Of a DNA stretch of 31,946 bases, positions 10,117 through 20,979 are shown piece after piece (positions within the stretch are counted from its first letter, which is position 1; every line of letters begins with the position of its first letter). The stretch is taken from assembly GCF_000485595.1 (NCBI RefSeq), contig NW_014577829.1, forward strand, positions 196,493-228,438. The letters run 5' to 3'. Source of the stretch: Priapulus caudatus (lineage: Eukaryota > Priapulida > Priapulimorpha > Priapulimorphida > Priapulidae). The notes beneath the pieces were generated by a model. The model worked only from the letters and a program-made list of their open reading frames with translations, was not told the DNA's origin and searched no databases. A program made the position numbers and the translations under genes.

Positions 10117-10289
10117 AACAAGGAACCAGGAAGGAACCGGAACAAGGATCAAGGAACCAGGAACGAGACGAGGATCCAGGAACCAGGACAAGGAACCAGG
10201 ACTTCAAACTCACCTCTGCTGAGAAGCTGCGTAACACTGGGCACACCTACGGATCAGCACACCCGGCAATGAGTCACCAAATTGTGTAA
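10117..10289 (+). pseudogene. exon-like segment of R1, copy I
   Basis: Same segment as 16060-16233, after TTGTTACAG. Missing or extra bases relative to copy II (for example GAACGAGACGAGG) break the frame. The breaks could be true decay or uncorrected sequence errors. Confidence 0.3.
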
Positions 10290-10801
10290 GAGGACATTTG
10301 TGCAGACATAGACACATCCTCAAGCTGACGGGATGTGTGAGTGCATGAAATCGTGAAGCCAGGACTGTTATTGCAATGATGCACTACGTTAACGTGAAAC
10401 TGTCTTGTTACCATCTGCGCATGTTGTTAATTGAATCCAGAGTAGTTTTTCATTGAAGTTCGTTTTAGACATCAGTAGTTCAATGTTTGAAGTATTTGAC
10501 TAGATATTTTAATGACAAAGATAGGAAATGTGTTGCATTTAAACCATTTTTATTAACGTTAGGAGCCAATTCACTCGCTTCAAATTCAACTGCTATATTG
10601 CCGTAAGAACGTAATTTGCAGCAAAAAATGTGACCGTAACATTGTAGTTATAATTTGCCAGCAACCTCGCCACAGATGGCAGTCGTTGACCATTAGTGAA
10701 GTGATTTCACTGGTGACCATAGTCGTAGATTTGGAAGCAAATTGATTCGTTTCATGTAAATTTTATTTTTGTACTGTATTTGCAAATGTATGTGAATGTA
10801 G

Positions 10802-10807
10802 AATAAA
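10802..10807 (+). promoter_or_regulatory. AATAAA downstream of the R1 exon-like segment (copy I)
   Basis: About 510 bp after the TAA of the exon-like segment and conserved in copy II at 16738-16743. The layout is consistent with a captured terminal exon plus 3' UTR, but this is inferred. Confidence 0.3.
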
Positions 10808-10877
10808 TTTTCTAGGTGTTTTTTTTCAGAATGGATGATTGCCGAGAGTGACCGCGAGAATGACGCCGTGAGTGTAA

Positions 10878-11005
10878 CAGGGGGGTAGTGAAGGGGGAGG
10901 GGGAGGGGGTGGAGTGGGCACAGGGAGGGGGTGAGGGTGGCGAATAGGGGAGGGGAAGGAGGGTCAAGGTGGGGGGCGGGGGAGGTGGGGGAGGGGGGAG
11001 TAAGG
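10878..11005 (+). repeat. G-rich, quadruplex-prone tract (R2)
   Basis: Runs of 3-7 G separated by A, T or GT across more than 120 bp. Four-run G-quadruplex motifs can be read at many positions. The long Pro-rich frame on the - strand is compositional. Confidence 0.8.
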
Positions 11006-11295
11006 ATAGAAGGAGAGACTGCATTGGGGCAGCATAGGTTAGGTTAGCTTAGCTTAGGTAGGCTCTAGAACTATAACCCTTCGCTCTGTATGGTGTTATA
11101 GTTCTAGAGCTAAGCTTGAGTGAGAGTGAGTGTGACACAGAGGGAGAGAAAGCGAGTGTAAGAGTGAGAGCGAGCGAGAGTGACAGCGCGTGCGTGGAAG
11201 TTGTGTATGAGTCTGGGAGAGCACGCGTCGAGAGGGAGAGAGAGAGAGCGGCGAGACTAGGCTAGACAGAGAGATAGCTTAGATAGAGAGAAATA
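10909..11295 (+). repeat. repeat R2, copy I (G-rich, hairpin, GA-rich)
   Basis: Links R1 copy I to R3 copy I without a break and matches the block order of 1-605. In the second large copy this block is absent and the Smad minisatellite, two exons and 3' end stand in its place. Confidence 0.8.
11062..11110. repeat. perfect 16-bp-arm hairpin in R2
   Basis: GCTCTAGAACTATAAC (11062-11077) and GTTATAGTTCTAGAGC (11095-11110) are exact reverse complements with a 17-base loop. Confidence 0.95.
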
Positions 11296-11503
11296 ATAAA
11301 TGCTATTAGCAAGTTGTATTTTGTAAATAAAACTTTATTTTTAACGATTTTACTTTTAAATTATTTTACAATTGATATAATAAAATGTTTATTGCTAAAA
11401 CTAGCTAATTCTTGATTTTCTTTTTTCTTTTCACTCCTGAGTCTATGGTAAACCACTGAGCTAAGCTTTGCGAAGCTAAGCGAAAATTAGAAATAACTGC
11501 ATC

Positions 11504-11745
11504 AAACGATTATATGCTTGACTGACCTGACTACTGACATCAACTTATATACGATTGACTGACTATTGATATAAACAAATATACGATGGACTGACTATTC
11601 ATATGAACTATATACGATTGACTGACCTTCATATGTAACAAATATACGATTGACTGACTATTAATATGAACTAATATACGACTGACTGACTATTGATATG
11701 GATTTATATTGATTGACTGACTATTGATATGACTAATATATGAAC
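11504..11745 (+). repeat. ~32-bp minisatellite in R3 copy I
   Basis: About seven units containing CGATTGACTGACTATTGATA and AT-rich spacer. The same array is at 18998-19215. Units are contiguous and drift gradually, so this is not a CRISPR-like array. Confidence 0.85.
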
Positions 11746-12322
11746 GACTACAAAGATTCGACATCACGACAACCTTGTATCGGGTTAATAAATGACAAAT
11801 GTCAATTAATGACAAATTAATTATAAATTGACAAATGTCAATTTGTCATTATTAACCCCTGCTAGTATGTAAACTAAGGCTATGAGATAAGAGTGAGGTA
11901 TGAGATAAGAGTAAAGGCTGTAAGATAAGAGTCAAGCGTATGCGATAAGATTGAAGGCTATGAGATAAGAGTGAAAGGATAGTAGATGAGACAGAGGTAG
12001 TAGACGAGAAAAAGAGAGAAACTGAGAGGTAGTAGATAAAACTAAAGGTAGCAGCGGCCGTAGCCTCTGTGCGCAATGGATGGGGGCAGCTGTCCACTAG
12101 ATTGTGGAGCAAAACAATTATTGACAATTATGACTTATTCAATTTTGTGGCCCTAGTTTGTACCTAATTGTCACACGTCATTGCCAAGTGAAATATTCTA
12201 CAAGAATATTTATATTAATATAATTTTAAAAGTGTATCGTGGGCATGATCGCTTTGATGGCAGTACATAGACCATTAGCGGATTCCAACGGGGGTGCAGG
12301 CGGGTCTAATTGAATAAATGTA

Positions 12323-12323
12323 T

Positions 12324-12374
<51 letters not shown>

Positions 12375-12405
12375 GAATATATATATGTATATATTTATAT
12401 ATATT
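12323..12405. repeat. TA microsatellite
   Basis: (TA)n with TGTA interruptions, expanded compared with the short TA run at the same place in R3 copy II (about 19727-19745). Confidence 0.9.
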
Positions 12406-12460
12406 TGTATGTTTTGGTGTGTTTTCCTTCCCAACAAGCGTAATTCTTTTAGGACAAATG

Positions 12461-13738
12461 GCATCTACGATGAGGTTTAGTAAAAAAAACATTTTCAGGA
12501 CCCGCTACCACAGGTTTCACAACCTCGTTGTTCGCAGTGTGCCCCCATTTTTTTGAAACGTCAATCCCCCAGGGCTGTAGACCAAGTGACTGGCTCCAAA
12601 AACCAACCTGATGAAAAAGACACACCCCTCCTGGAATGATTCGCTACGGACCTGTGACCATTAAACACCGCGTCATGAAATTTTGCGCCCCTTCCCCGAA
12701 GAATTTGCTCAGTCTACGGTCCTGCTACTGCAACTAATAGATAGGTAGTAGAAGAAACTGATGGGTAGGAGATGAGACTTGAGGGGTGGCAGATGAAACA
12801 GATTATACTATAGTAAGCTTCAGTTAGTACAGTTACTTAAGCTAGTTTCTTATATCGCGTATAACATAATGGACAAAATAATCGTTGCTGTTGTCGGTGA
12901 AGGTCCGCATAGGGGCGCCACGATCGCAGAGAAGACTAGCACGTTGTAGAAGGTTCGTCTGTCAGCCGCGTGTACCTAGGAGGAAGATTAGAAACGAGTT
13001 AAGATCAATGTATTTTACTATGAACGAACAATATACAACAAATAATCATGTGTTAAAATAAACTTGTTGGTATACGGGATATCGCAATGAATATTTCTCT
13101 AAATAGAGAATTGCCTTACATTATTGCCATGATTTTACACGCGAGGTGAATGCTTCGAATAAAGAATGTCGGTGGGATGGGGGCAGGATGAGGTATTGGT
13201 TAAAGTGGAAAGGCGTAGCAGGTGCATGGGGTCTAATAATATAGCAGGTAGGTGATGAATTATATATTTTCGTGAAAGTTTTGCTGGAAGAAATATTATT
13301 TAGCCAAAGTTGACTCGTGAATTCTGACCATTAAATTGGAGAAAAGCGACCTTTCTTATCAGGTCCTCTCGTGACCTGCACATGTGTGTATGTGTGTGTG
13401 TGTGTGTGGGGGGGGGGGTGATAAAAAAAAGAGTTAACATTACTTTCTACTCTAACATGTAAGTGAATAACCAAGGAGCGTAGCTTGATAAAATTATTGA
13501 AGGGAAGCAAAATTGCGTGAACTACTTGAGCAATAAATGACAAGGTAATACATTTAACGGGTTCAAAAAAATAAACCACATGTAGGCATCGATCATGCAT
13601 GGATTAGGCTGAAGGTTTTATTTTCTATTATTCATTGGCATTTATATTTACATTTACATTAATTTACTTACATCAACTTTCAAAATTTTCCTATTTGCAT
13701 TTAATAGTTGTATATATTTTTTATCATCCAAAATTCAG
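12461..13738. other. intron sequence, no gene recognised
   Basis: Includes a (TG)n with a nine-base G run near 13385-13420. No conserved protein motif or inverted-repeat element was noticed. Confidence 0.5.
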
Positions 13739-13860
13739 GGGGCACCGGCCACCTTCATCTACCTCCCCCACCCTCGAGGCCATGACCATGACAATAACGA
13801 TAAGGACTATATTCTCTACCGGGGAAGCCCGCACCTCAAATACAGCAGCTTCCCCTGTGT
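13739..13860 (+). other. candidate exon of unknown gene
   Basis: After CATCCAAAATTCAG the frame reads GAPATFIYLPHPRGHDHDNN and DKDYILYRGSPHLKYSSFP, followed by TGT/GTAAAT, a fair donor, or by an in-frame TAA at 13862. The stretch is much more GC-rich than the AT-rich sequence around it, and its residues look protein-like. I do not recognise it. It may be an exon of a gene nested in the Smad intron or a chance frame. Confidence 0.25.
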
Positions 13861-13934
13861 GTAAATCTCATATAAGAGACAAATATGAACAGTACGCCTA
13901 ACTAACCGCTGAACAAGATCAAAGCTATATTTAT

Positions 13935-14285
13935 TTTCTTTGTGTACGTGTCTGTGTGTATACGCGTGTGCTTGCATGTGCGTTCGTACATGTGTACGCC
14001 TGTGCGTGTGCGCGTGTTTATGTGCGCGCCTGCGTTTGCCTGTATGTTCGTGCATGTGTGGCTGCGTGGCATGTGTGCATGTTTGTGTGTACATACATGA
14101 GCGTGCGTGCGTGCGCGCGCGTGTATGTATGTATGTGAATGTGTGACTCCGTGTGTCTGCGCGCGTGCGTGTGTGTGTGCATGTGTGTGCGTGCGTGTGT
14201 GTGCGTGCGTGCGTGCGTGTGCGTGCGTGCGTGTGCGTGTGTGCGTGTGTGCGTGTGTGCGTGTGTGTGGTGTGCGTTTGTAGGT
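13935..14285 (+). repeat. long GT/GC/TA mixed microsatellite
   Basis: Degenerate GTGTGCGTGC repeat of about 350 bp. It generates several long His/Thr-rich or Cys/Val-rich frames on both strands, none of them credible as genes. Confidence 0.92.
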
Positions 14286-14559
14286 ATGTATGCGTGATTT
14301 TCTCGCGTGACCCACTTATGTTGTAATTTACGCAGTAGAACCGCTACTTTTCCAGCAGCCATTGTCAAACCAGAAATATATTAAAAATTATTTCATCTTC
14401 ACATTACAGTCTAGTTCGTATTTAGTTTACGTAGAGTACATGACACGTGCCCAGACGTTTCCAAAGAATGAATAGAGAATTTATTCTTTTCCAGCTACCT
14501 GCTGCTATAATGCTTTACAGTTATTACTTGAGTAAATATATGTAATATTCTTACTTTTA

Positions 14560-14895
14560 AGTAGCGCCTTCTCATGCGATAATCCAGCATGTACTAACCA
14601 CCGCGTCGACGAATCCAGCCTGTAAAAATAAGAAACACGATCAATGGACGAATTTTGTGACTTATAATAAACAATCTATATAGATTAACCAAAAATCAAA
14701 CTCCAACATTCTGAAATATGTATTTAATTAACGCTCTATATTTAATCGTAAAATGCTAATGGGACAGTATTGACATTACGTTTATGTTTACTTATGTGAT
14801 TTGTAACAAACAATCTATAAATTAACCAAAAATCAAACTTCAAATTTCTAAAATATTTATGTAGTAAACTCTATATTTAATAGTAAGATCTCAAA
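14560..14895 (+). repeat. repeat R4, two diverged tandem units
   Basis: ACAATCTATATAGATTAACC with AAAAATCAAACTCCAA, and a second unit from about 14800. Related to 20985-21420, including the preceding phrase ACCACCGCGTCGACGA, which is ACTACCACGTCGATGA in the other block. Confidence 0.6.
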
Positions 14896-14912
14896 CTTAC
14901 AGAACTGACGTG

Positions 14913-14929
14913 GTACGGTGTGTGAATGT

Positions 14930-14983
<54 letters not shown>

Positions 14984-15021
14984 TTTTTTAAACATGCGCT
15001 GTGTGCGTGCGCGAGAGACAG

Positions 15022-15089
<68 letters not shown>

Positions 15090-15100
15090 AGAGGGAGAGC
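14913..15100 (+). repeat. GT then GA microsatellite before R1 copy II
   Basis: (TG)n from about 14930 to 14982, a short spacer, then (GA)n from 15024 to about 15079. Counterpart of 8985-9150. Confidence 0.95.
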
Positions 15101-15158
15101 GAGGGGGGATTAATTTGGTCTGTCTGAACTGTTATAGTTGGGATCGGACATAAGAAGT

Positions 15159-15901
15159 TAGAGCTGTCATTGATATGAAAATATTTCGATTCGATTAATT
15201 ACCAAAATAGTGTTTTCCGATATTTCGATTTGATTCGTATAATATAAATATAATGTTTCAATTCTTATTTGGCATGTATGGTAGGTAGCCTTTGCTGTAA
15301 TTTTGAACTTAAATTATTGCACCTGACGCTACATTGCATGGGACTAATGTTTCCCTGCTAGAAATGCAACGCATAGTTTAAGCAACTAAAAAGAAAGAAT
15401 ACACCTAAAGAGTTGAACCTATATATTTATATTGCAACGTGAATAAAATGAAATATAACGAACAGAATGTGACAGAATGACTCCACGTCTACTCAATCCA
15501 CCAGGAAGCTCAGTAAAGCTAGCTCATCCATAAACTAAAGATACAGCACCACTAGTCGGTAGTCCATCTTAGGTAGTTAGGTCACAATATGTCTCCTCCG
15601 AAGCAGCGCTATGCTTCTATACTTTGTATAGTTATAGTGTAAAGAGAAACTAATATGTTGGCATTGCCAGGCACCAAACTCTCCCTCCCCATGTTAAAAA
15701 CACCACCTGCAGTAGAGAATACCCTCTCATATTTCAGCAGAATAACCTATGAGATGTAAGGTAACAACACTACAGCAAAACGGTTTTTTACTAATACTAT
15801 TTTACTGTATCAGATCGCTATTCTGGAATTTTTTTCAATATCGATATCGCACGCGAATCCATCGCGATACATCGACGGCGTTGGTATTGATGACAGTCCT
15901 A
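15159..15901. mobile_element. hAT-like non-autonomous element in R1 copy II
   Basis: Same element and same insertion point as 9208-9960. The left end is TAGAGCTGTCATTGAT, with one change from copy I. Shared position means it was copied along with R1 and did not insert twice. Confidence 0.75.
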
Positions 15902-16059
15902 ATAGAAATGTAAATTATATGAAATATCCATAAATTAGTTGACTGATATGATCTGTTATAATGCCTCCTAACAGGTTGCTTATTAACTTAATCACCTATA
16001 CTTACATATTAATAATCTCACACTTAATCATTACACTTTTGTCTTTACTGTTGTTACAG

Positions 16060-16233
16060 AACAAGGAACCAGGAAGGAACCGGAACAAGGATCAAGGAAC
16101 CAGGAACGAGGACGAGGATCCAGGAACCAGGGCAAGGAACCAGGACTTCAAACTCACCTCTGCTGAGAAGCTGCGTAACACTGCCACACCTACGGATCAG
16201 CACACCCCGGCAATGAGTCACCAAATTGTGTAA
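16060..16233 (+). pseudogene. exon-like segment of R1, copy II (open)
   Basis: After CTTTACTGTTGTTACAG, 57 codons in phase 0 run to TAA: NKEPGRNRNKDQGTRNEDED, then a tail QDFKLTSAEKLRNTATPTDQ followed by HTPAMSHQIV. The first half is a short degenerate tandem repeat of GGAACCAGGAA. The second half is conserved in copy III with three silent changes against two replacements. It resembles a terminal coding exon carried inside a repeat. The source gene is not recognised, and an AATAAA lies about 500 bp downstream. Confidence 0.35.
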
Positions 16234-16606
16234 GAGGACATTTGTGCAGACATAGACACATCCTCAAGCTGACGGGATGTGTGAGTGCATGAAATCGTTG
16301 AAGCCAGGACTGTTATTGCAATGATGCACTACGTTAACGTGAAACTGTCTTGTTACCATCTGCATGTTGTTAATTGAATCCAGAGTAGTTTTTCATTGAG
16401 TTCGTTTTTAGACATCAGTAGTTCAATGTTTGAAGTATTTGACTAGATATTTTAATGACAAAGATAGGAAATGTGTTGCATTTAAACCATTTTATTAACG
16501 TTAGAGCCAATTCACTCGCTTCAAATTCAACTCTATATTGCCGTAAGAACGTAATTTGCAGCAAAAATGTGACGTAAATTGTAGTTATAATTTGCAGCAA
16601 ACCTCG

Positions 16607-16620
16607 CCACTAGATGGCAG
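16607..16620 (+). promoter_or_regulatory. CTCF-like core motif in R1 copy II
   Basis: CCACTAGATGGCAG fits the published CTCF core CCASYAGRKGGCRS at every position. Copy I reads CCACAGATGGCAG (about 10670), one base shorter, which breaks the motif. Motif match only; binding not shown. Confidence 0.35.
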
Positions 16621-16837
16621 TCGTTGACCATTAGTGAAGTGATTCACTGGTGACCATAGTCGTAGATTTGGAAGCAAATTGATTCGTTTCATGTAAATTT
16701 TATTTTGTACTGTATTTGCAAATGTATGTGAATGTAGAATAAATTTTCTAGGTGTTAGTTTTTTCAGATGGATGATTGCCGAGAGTGACCGCGAGAATGA
16801 CCGTGAGTGTAACAGGGGGGTAGTGAAGGGGGAGGGG

Positions 16838-16975
16838 ATGTATGTGTGTGCCGTCACATCGGTAAGGGTGAGTGTGGCAAGCTGACACCTATATGTATGT
16901 GTGTGCCGTCACATCGGTAAGGGTGAGTGTGGCTAACTGACATTTGTATGCGTGTGTGTTGTCACATTGCAAATG
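16838..16975 (+). repeat. minisatellite made of the exon-intron boundary, right block
   Basis: Units starting CACATCGG at 16855 and 16910 and a degraded one (CACATTGC) at 16963, 53-55 bp apart. Same unit as 5689-5857. The first 21 bases (16838-16858) are identical to the last 21 of the left block (5837-5857). Confidence 0.85.
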
Positions 16976-16979
16976 GTGA

Positions 16980-17882
<903 letters not shown>

Positions 17883-18169
17883 CACTGCACACCGGTGTCG
17901 TCTATAAGCGCTCGATAATTTGTGGGTGTTTTCGGTGGAAGAGTGTTTGGGTGCGCACCTGCGGAGATTGGGGAGAGTGCCAGACTGCGAACTTGCGTGA
18001 CACGTGCACTTTCACAACCAGCAAACATCCCGGAGTTTTTCGACTAGGTTTTTGTTTCGTCGCGTATGCCCGAGTCGGGCATGACCCACCCGGTGGTGTT
18101 ACAGCTCGGTTTGACTGTCACACTGCTAAAGTAGCCGATGCGATTGTCTGATAGAAGAGTGTTATTAAA
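17883..18169 (+). other. Smad1/5 3' untranslated region (approximate)
   Basis: Sequence after the TGA, ending at the first plausible poly(A) signal, ATTAAA at 18164-18169. The end is inferred. Other AATAAA motifs follow, such as 18809-18814, but that one lies in repeat R3. No conserved coding sequence is seen here; a long open frame through 18151 looks accidental. Confidence 0.45.
18164..18169 (+). promoter_or_regulatory. candidate poly(A) signal ATTAAA of Smad1/5
   Basis: The most common variant of AATAAA, 282 bp after the stop codon and the first such hexamer noticed. The assignment rests on position and motif only. Confidence 0.4.
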
Positions 18170-18777
18170 ATTTCGGCGATACCAACCCTCTGTACATAAT
18201 TAATCGTCGCCTACTGTCTCGTACTTGTGTTTTTCGAAATGCCTGCCCCTTGTCAGCGCGGGTGTCATATCGATAGGTTTTTCGTAGCATTGTGTTTGAG
18301 GTTCGTTTGTTGTGGGAACATCCATGAGAGCATGGGATGGGTGTGTGTGTGTGTGTGTGTGTGTATTAGCTGAAGCTTTGCTTCGCTACAGAGTAGAGTC
18401 TATGCAAGGAATGCGAGAACTAGCCCATCAGGCTTGCGGCAAACGTCTCGCTGTACGTCGATAACAGCTGTTCTCTTCTTTCTCACGTGTTTAATCACGA
18501 AAATAATGCCTCGTCTTGACGGTGTGAGTGTTTGTTCGCGAATTGTATTTAGTCACGATGTGCTTGTAAGGGCACGTGTGTATCTCAGTTGTGCTATGAT
18601 GTGTGCGGTGCAGACCGGAGTGGGGCGGCGCGAAATTATCGGTTGCGAAATCATGGTAAAATCAAAATCAAAGGGTTAGTTCATTGTAGTAGTTTGACTG
18701 CTCTGAAAACCGCTTGTGGATTTTCTCACCAGATGGCTCTTTCTCGAGCGATATTATATATATATATATATATATAT
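18170..18777. other. sequence downstream of Smad1/5, no gene recognised
   Basis: Contains (GT)n at about 18341-18365 and (TA)n at 18755-18778, the latter abutting R3 copy II. Short open frames show no family features. Confidence 0.5.
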
Positions 18778-19802
18778 AAAAATGCTATTAAGCAAGTTGT
18801 ATTTTGTAAATAAAACTTTTATTTTTAACGAATTTACTTTTAAATTATTTACAATTGATATAATAAAATGTTTATGCTAAACTAGCTAATTCTTGATTTT
18901 CTTTTTCTCTTCACTCCTGAAGTCTATGGTAAACACTGAGCTAAGCTTTGCGAAGCTAAGCGAAATTAGAAAATAACTGCATCAAACGATATATGCTTGA
19001 CTGACTGACTACTGACATCAACTTATATACGATTGACTGACTATTGATATAAACAAATATACGATGGACTGACTATTCATATGAACTAATAGACGATTGA
19101 CTGACTATTCATATGAACAAATATACGATTGACTGACTATTAATATGAACTAATATACGACTGACTGACTATTGATATGGATTTATATATGATTGACTGA
19201 CTATTGATATGAACTAATATATGAACGACTACAAAGATTCGACATCACGACAACCTTGTATCGGGTTAATAATGACAAATGTCAATTAATGACAAATTAA
19301 TTATAAATTGACAAATGTCAATTTGTCATTATTTAAGAGTCAAGCGTATGCGATAAGATTGAAGGCTATGAGATAAGAGTGAAGGGATAGTAGATGAGAC
19401 AGAGGTAGTAGACGAGAAAAGAGAGAAACTGAGAGGTAGTAGATAAAACTAAAGGGTAGCAGGGCCGTAGCCTCTGTGGCAATGGATGGGGGCAGCTGTC
19501 CACTAGATTGTGGAGCAAAACAATTATTGACAATTATTGACTTATTCAATTTTGTGCCCTAGTTTGTACCTAATTGTACACAGTTCATTCCCAAGTGAAA
19601 TATTCTACAAGAATATTTATATTAATAATAATTTTAAAAAGTGTATCGGTGGCATGATCGCTTTGATGCAGTACATAGACCATTAGCGGATTCAACGGGG
19701 GATGCAGGCGGTCTAATTGAATAAATGTATATATATATAAATTATATTCGTATGTTCTGGTGTGCTTTTCTTCCAAACAAGCGTAATTCTTTTAGGACAA
19801 AT
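18778..19802 (+). repeat. repeat R3, copy II
   Basis: Near-identical to 11296-12460 and includes the 32-bp minisatellite (18998-19215) and the AATGACAAAT compound palindrome. It lacks the block between CATTATT and AAGAGTCAAGCG that copy I has, and most of the TA expansion. Confidence 0.92.
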
Positions 19803-20283
19803 AAGCTATTGTACTATTTCTGTAGTATTTTCTAGCGAGTCTTTTCTGTTTCGGGTTTTGCGTGCCTCGCTAAACATGCTGCGATGCAATGATATGCTGT
19901 GAGAATTAGCAGATTATACCATGAATTAAGAGATACATTCTAGTTTAGAAGCAAGACAACTGTGAGTTAACGTTCATATTTCAAACAAGGCAAGTCAAAG
20001 GTGGTAATAGAATAGTTTTATTTGAGATATACAGAGTTATTCATCTATATCTGCAGAGGTGATAGGTTTTTTGTATGGAAGGGTGTCAGGCTGTATAGAC
20101 AATCCGTCGCACAGCCTGGTCGGGCTACTATCAGTGTAGTTCTACTTGTTTTACAGGAATTGCTGGAACATGATTTACTTCTTAGTAGTCACTAAGTAAA
20201 AACAGTAAGGAAATTGGTAAATATTGTTGATATAAAGGCAAGGTAGGCAACATTTTGAATAGGCCAAGTGGACTGATTATATG
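19803..20283. other. no feature recognised
   Basis: AT-rich unique-looking sequence between R3 and the 21-bp minisatellite. Confidence 0.5.
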
Positions 20284-20366
20284 GGGGGGTTGAACCGGCA
20301 GTTTAGGGGGTTGAACCGGCGGTTTAGGGGGTTGAACCGGCGGTTTAGGGGGTTGAACCGGCGGCC
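20284..20366 (+). repeat. 21-bp GC-rich minisatellite, four units
   Basis: TTGAACCGG starts at 20290, 20311, 20332 and 20353, exactly 21 bp apart, in units of GGGGGTTGAACCGGCGGTTTA. The array ends in GGCGGCCGCCGGC. On the - strand a 118-codon frame reads through it as PVQPPKP heptads, but nothing else in that frame looks like a protein. Confidence 0.92.
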
Positions 20367-20718
20367 GCCGGCAAAATAGCGCTAATTTTGCGCACTGTTG
20401 TGAGAATCGGACAAAAATGTAATGATCAATCGTTACACTCACAAACTGATTGATTATCGATAAATCATCAATAAAATTATGATGATAAGTGAACACTATG
20501 ATAGTGGTATTAGTGCAGATGTTATTAATGTTCAACATTTAATGTCTTCAGCGTTTAAATCAATTTAGAACGGCTCACTGAGTAGAAGTCGAGTTGAAAC
20601 GATCAACAAAGCTATACCTTAATTATTGTTTGCTATTTGTGGTTGTGTCTTTCACATTTTTATGGTCCTTAGTAGCCTTCTTCAAGAGATGTGGCAACTG
20701 AGTAGAACTCAATCATGA
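20367..20718. other. no feature recognised
   Basis: AT-rich sequence with ATCGATAAAT-type short motifs; nothing assignable. Confidence 0.5.
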
Positions 20719-20875
20719 TGCGTGTGTGTGCGTGTGTGTGCGTGTGTACACGTGTGTGCGCGTGTGTACGTTCGCATGCGCGTGAGCCTGTGTGTGTGTG
20801 CGTGTGTGTGTGCGTGCACGCGCATGTTGGTTTTCGTGCGTGCTTTCTTTCGTGCGTGTGCGTGCGAAAAAGTTT
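20719..20875 (+). repeat. GT/GC microsatellite
   Basis: GTGTGTGCGTGTGTGC-type degenerate repeat, counterpart in position to 13935-14285 relative to R4. Confidence 0.9.
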
Positions 20876-20979
20876 TATCTCCGGCCTTTAATAATTCGAG
20901 TGTACTGTATCGAATAAAGCCATTTTTATCACGTGGGTTTCTCTTACTTACTCATGTTGTAAAGGTGACGTAGTACTTC

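Larger units (their letters stand above)
9151..10908 (+). repeat. repeat R1, copy I
   Basis: Near-identical to 15101-16837 over its full length; the differences are mostly one-base insertions or deletions. It contains the hAT-like insert (9208-9960), an exon-like segment (10117-10289) and AATAAA at 10802-10807, and ends in a G-rich run (GTGAAGGGGGAGG) that passes into R2. Confidence 0.92.
11296..12460 (+). repeat. repeat R3, copy I
   Basis: Matches 18778-19802, from TGCTATTAGCAAGTTG to CGTAATTCTTTTAGGACAAA, with mostly single-base indels. It contains an AATAAA near the start, a 32-bp minisatellite, a compound palindrome (11788-11850) built of AATGACAAAT/ATTTGTCATT, GATAAGAG-type short repeats and a TA microsatellite. 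About 70 bp around 11855-11925 are missing from the other copy. Confidence 0.92.
15101..16837 (+). repeat. repeat R1, copy II
   Basis: Near-identical to copy I from GAGGGGGGATTAATTTGG to the G-rich run GTGAAGGGGGAGGGG, where it stops abruptly and the Smad intron minisatellite starts. It contains the hAT-like element, the exon-like segment, AATAAA at 16738-16743 and a CTCF-like motif. Confidence 0.92.

Noticed and set aside
11504-11745. Regular spacing resembling a CRISPR array
   Set aside because: Units are directly contiguous AT-rich minisatellite repeats with no unique spacers, in an animal genome.
13902-14368. Long His/Thr-rich frames on - (up to 137 codons)
   Set aside because: Derived from the GTGTGC microsatellite; three overlapping frames show the same composition.
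20182-20538. 118-codon - strand frame with PVQPPKP heptads
   Set aside because: The repeats are the 21-bp minisatellite. The rest of the frame is AT-rich low-complexity sequence with no splice or start context.
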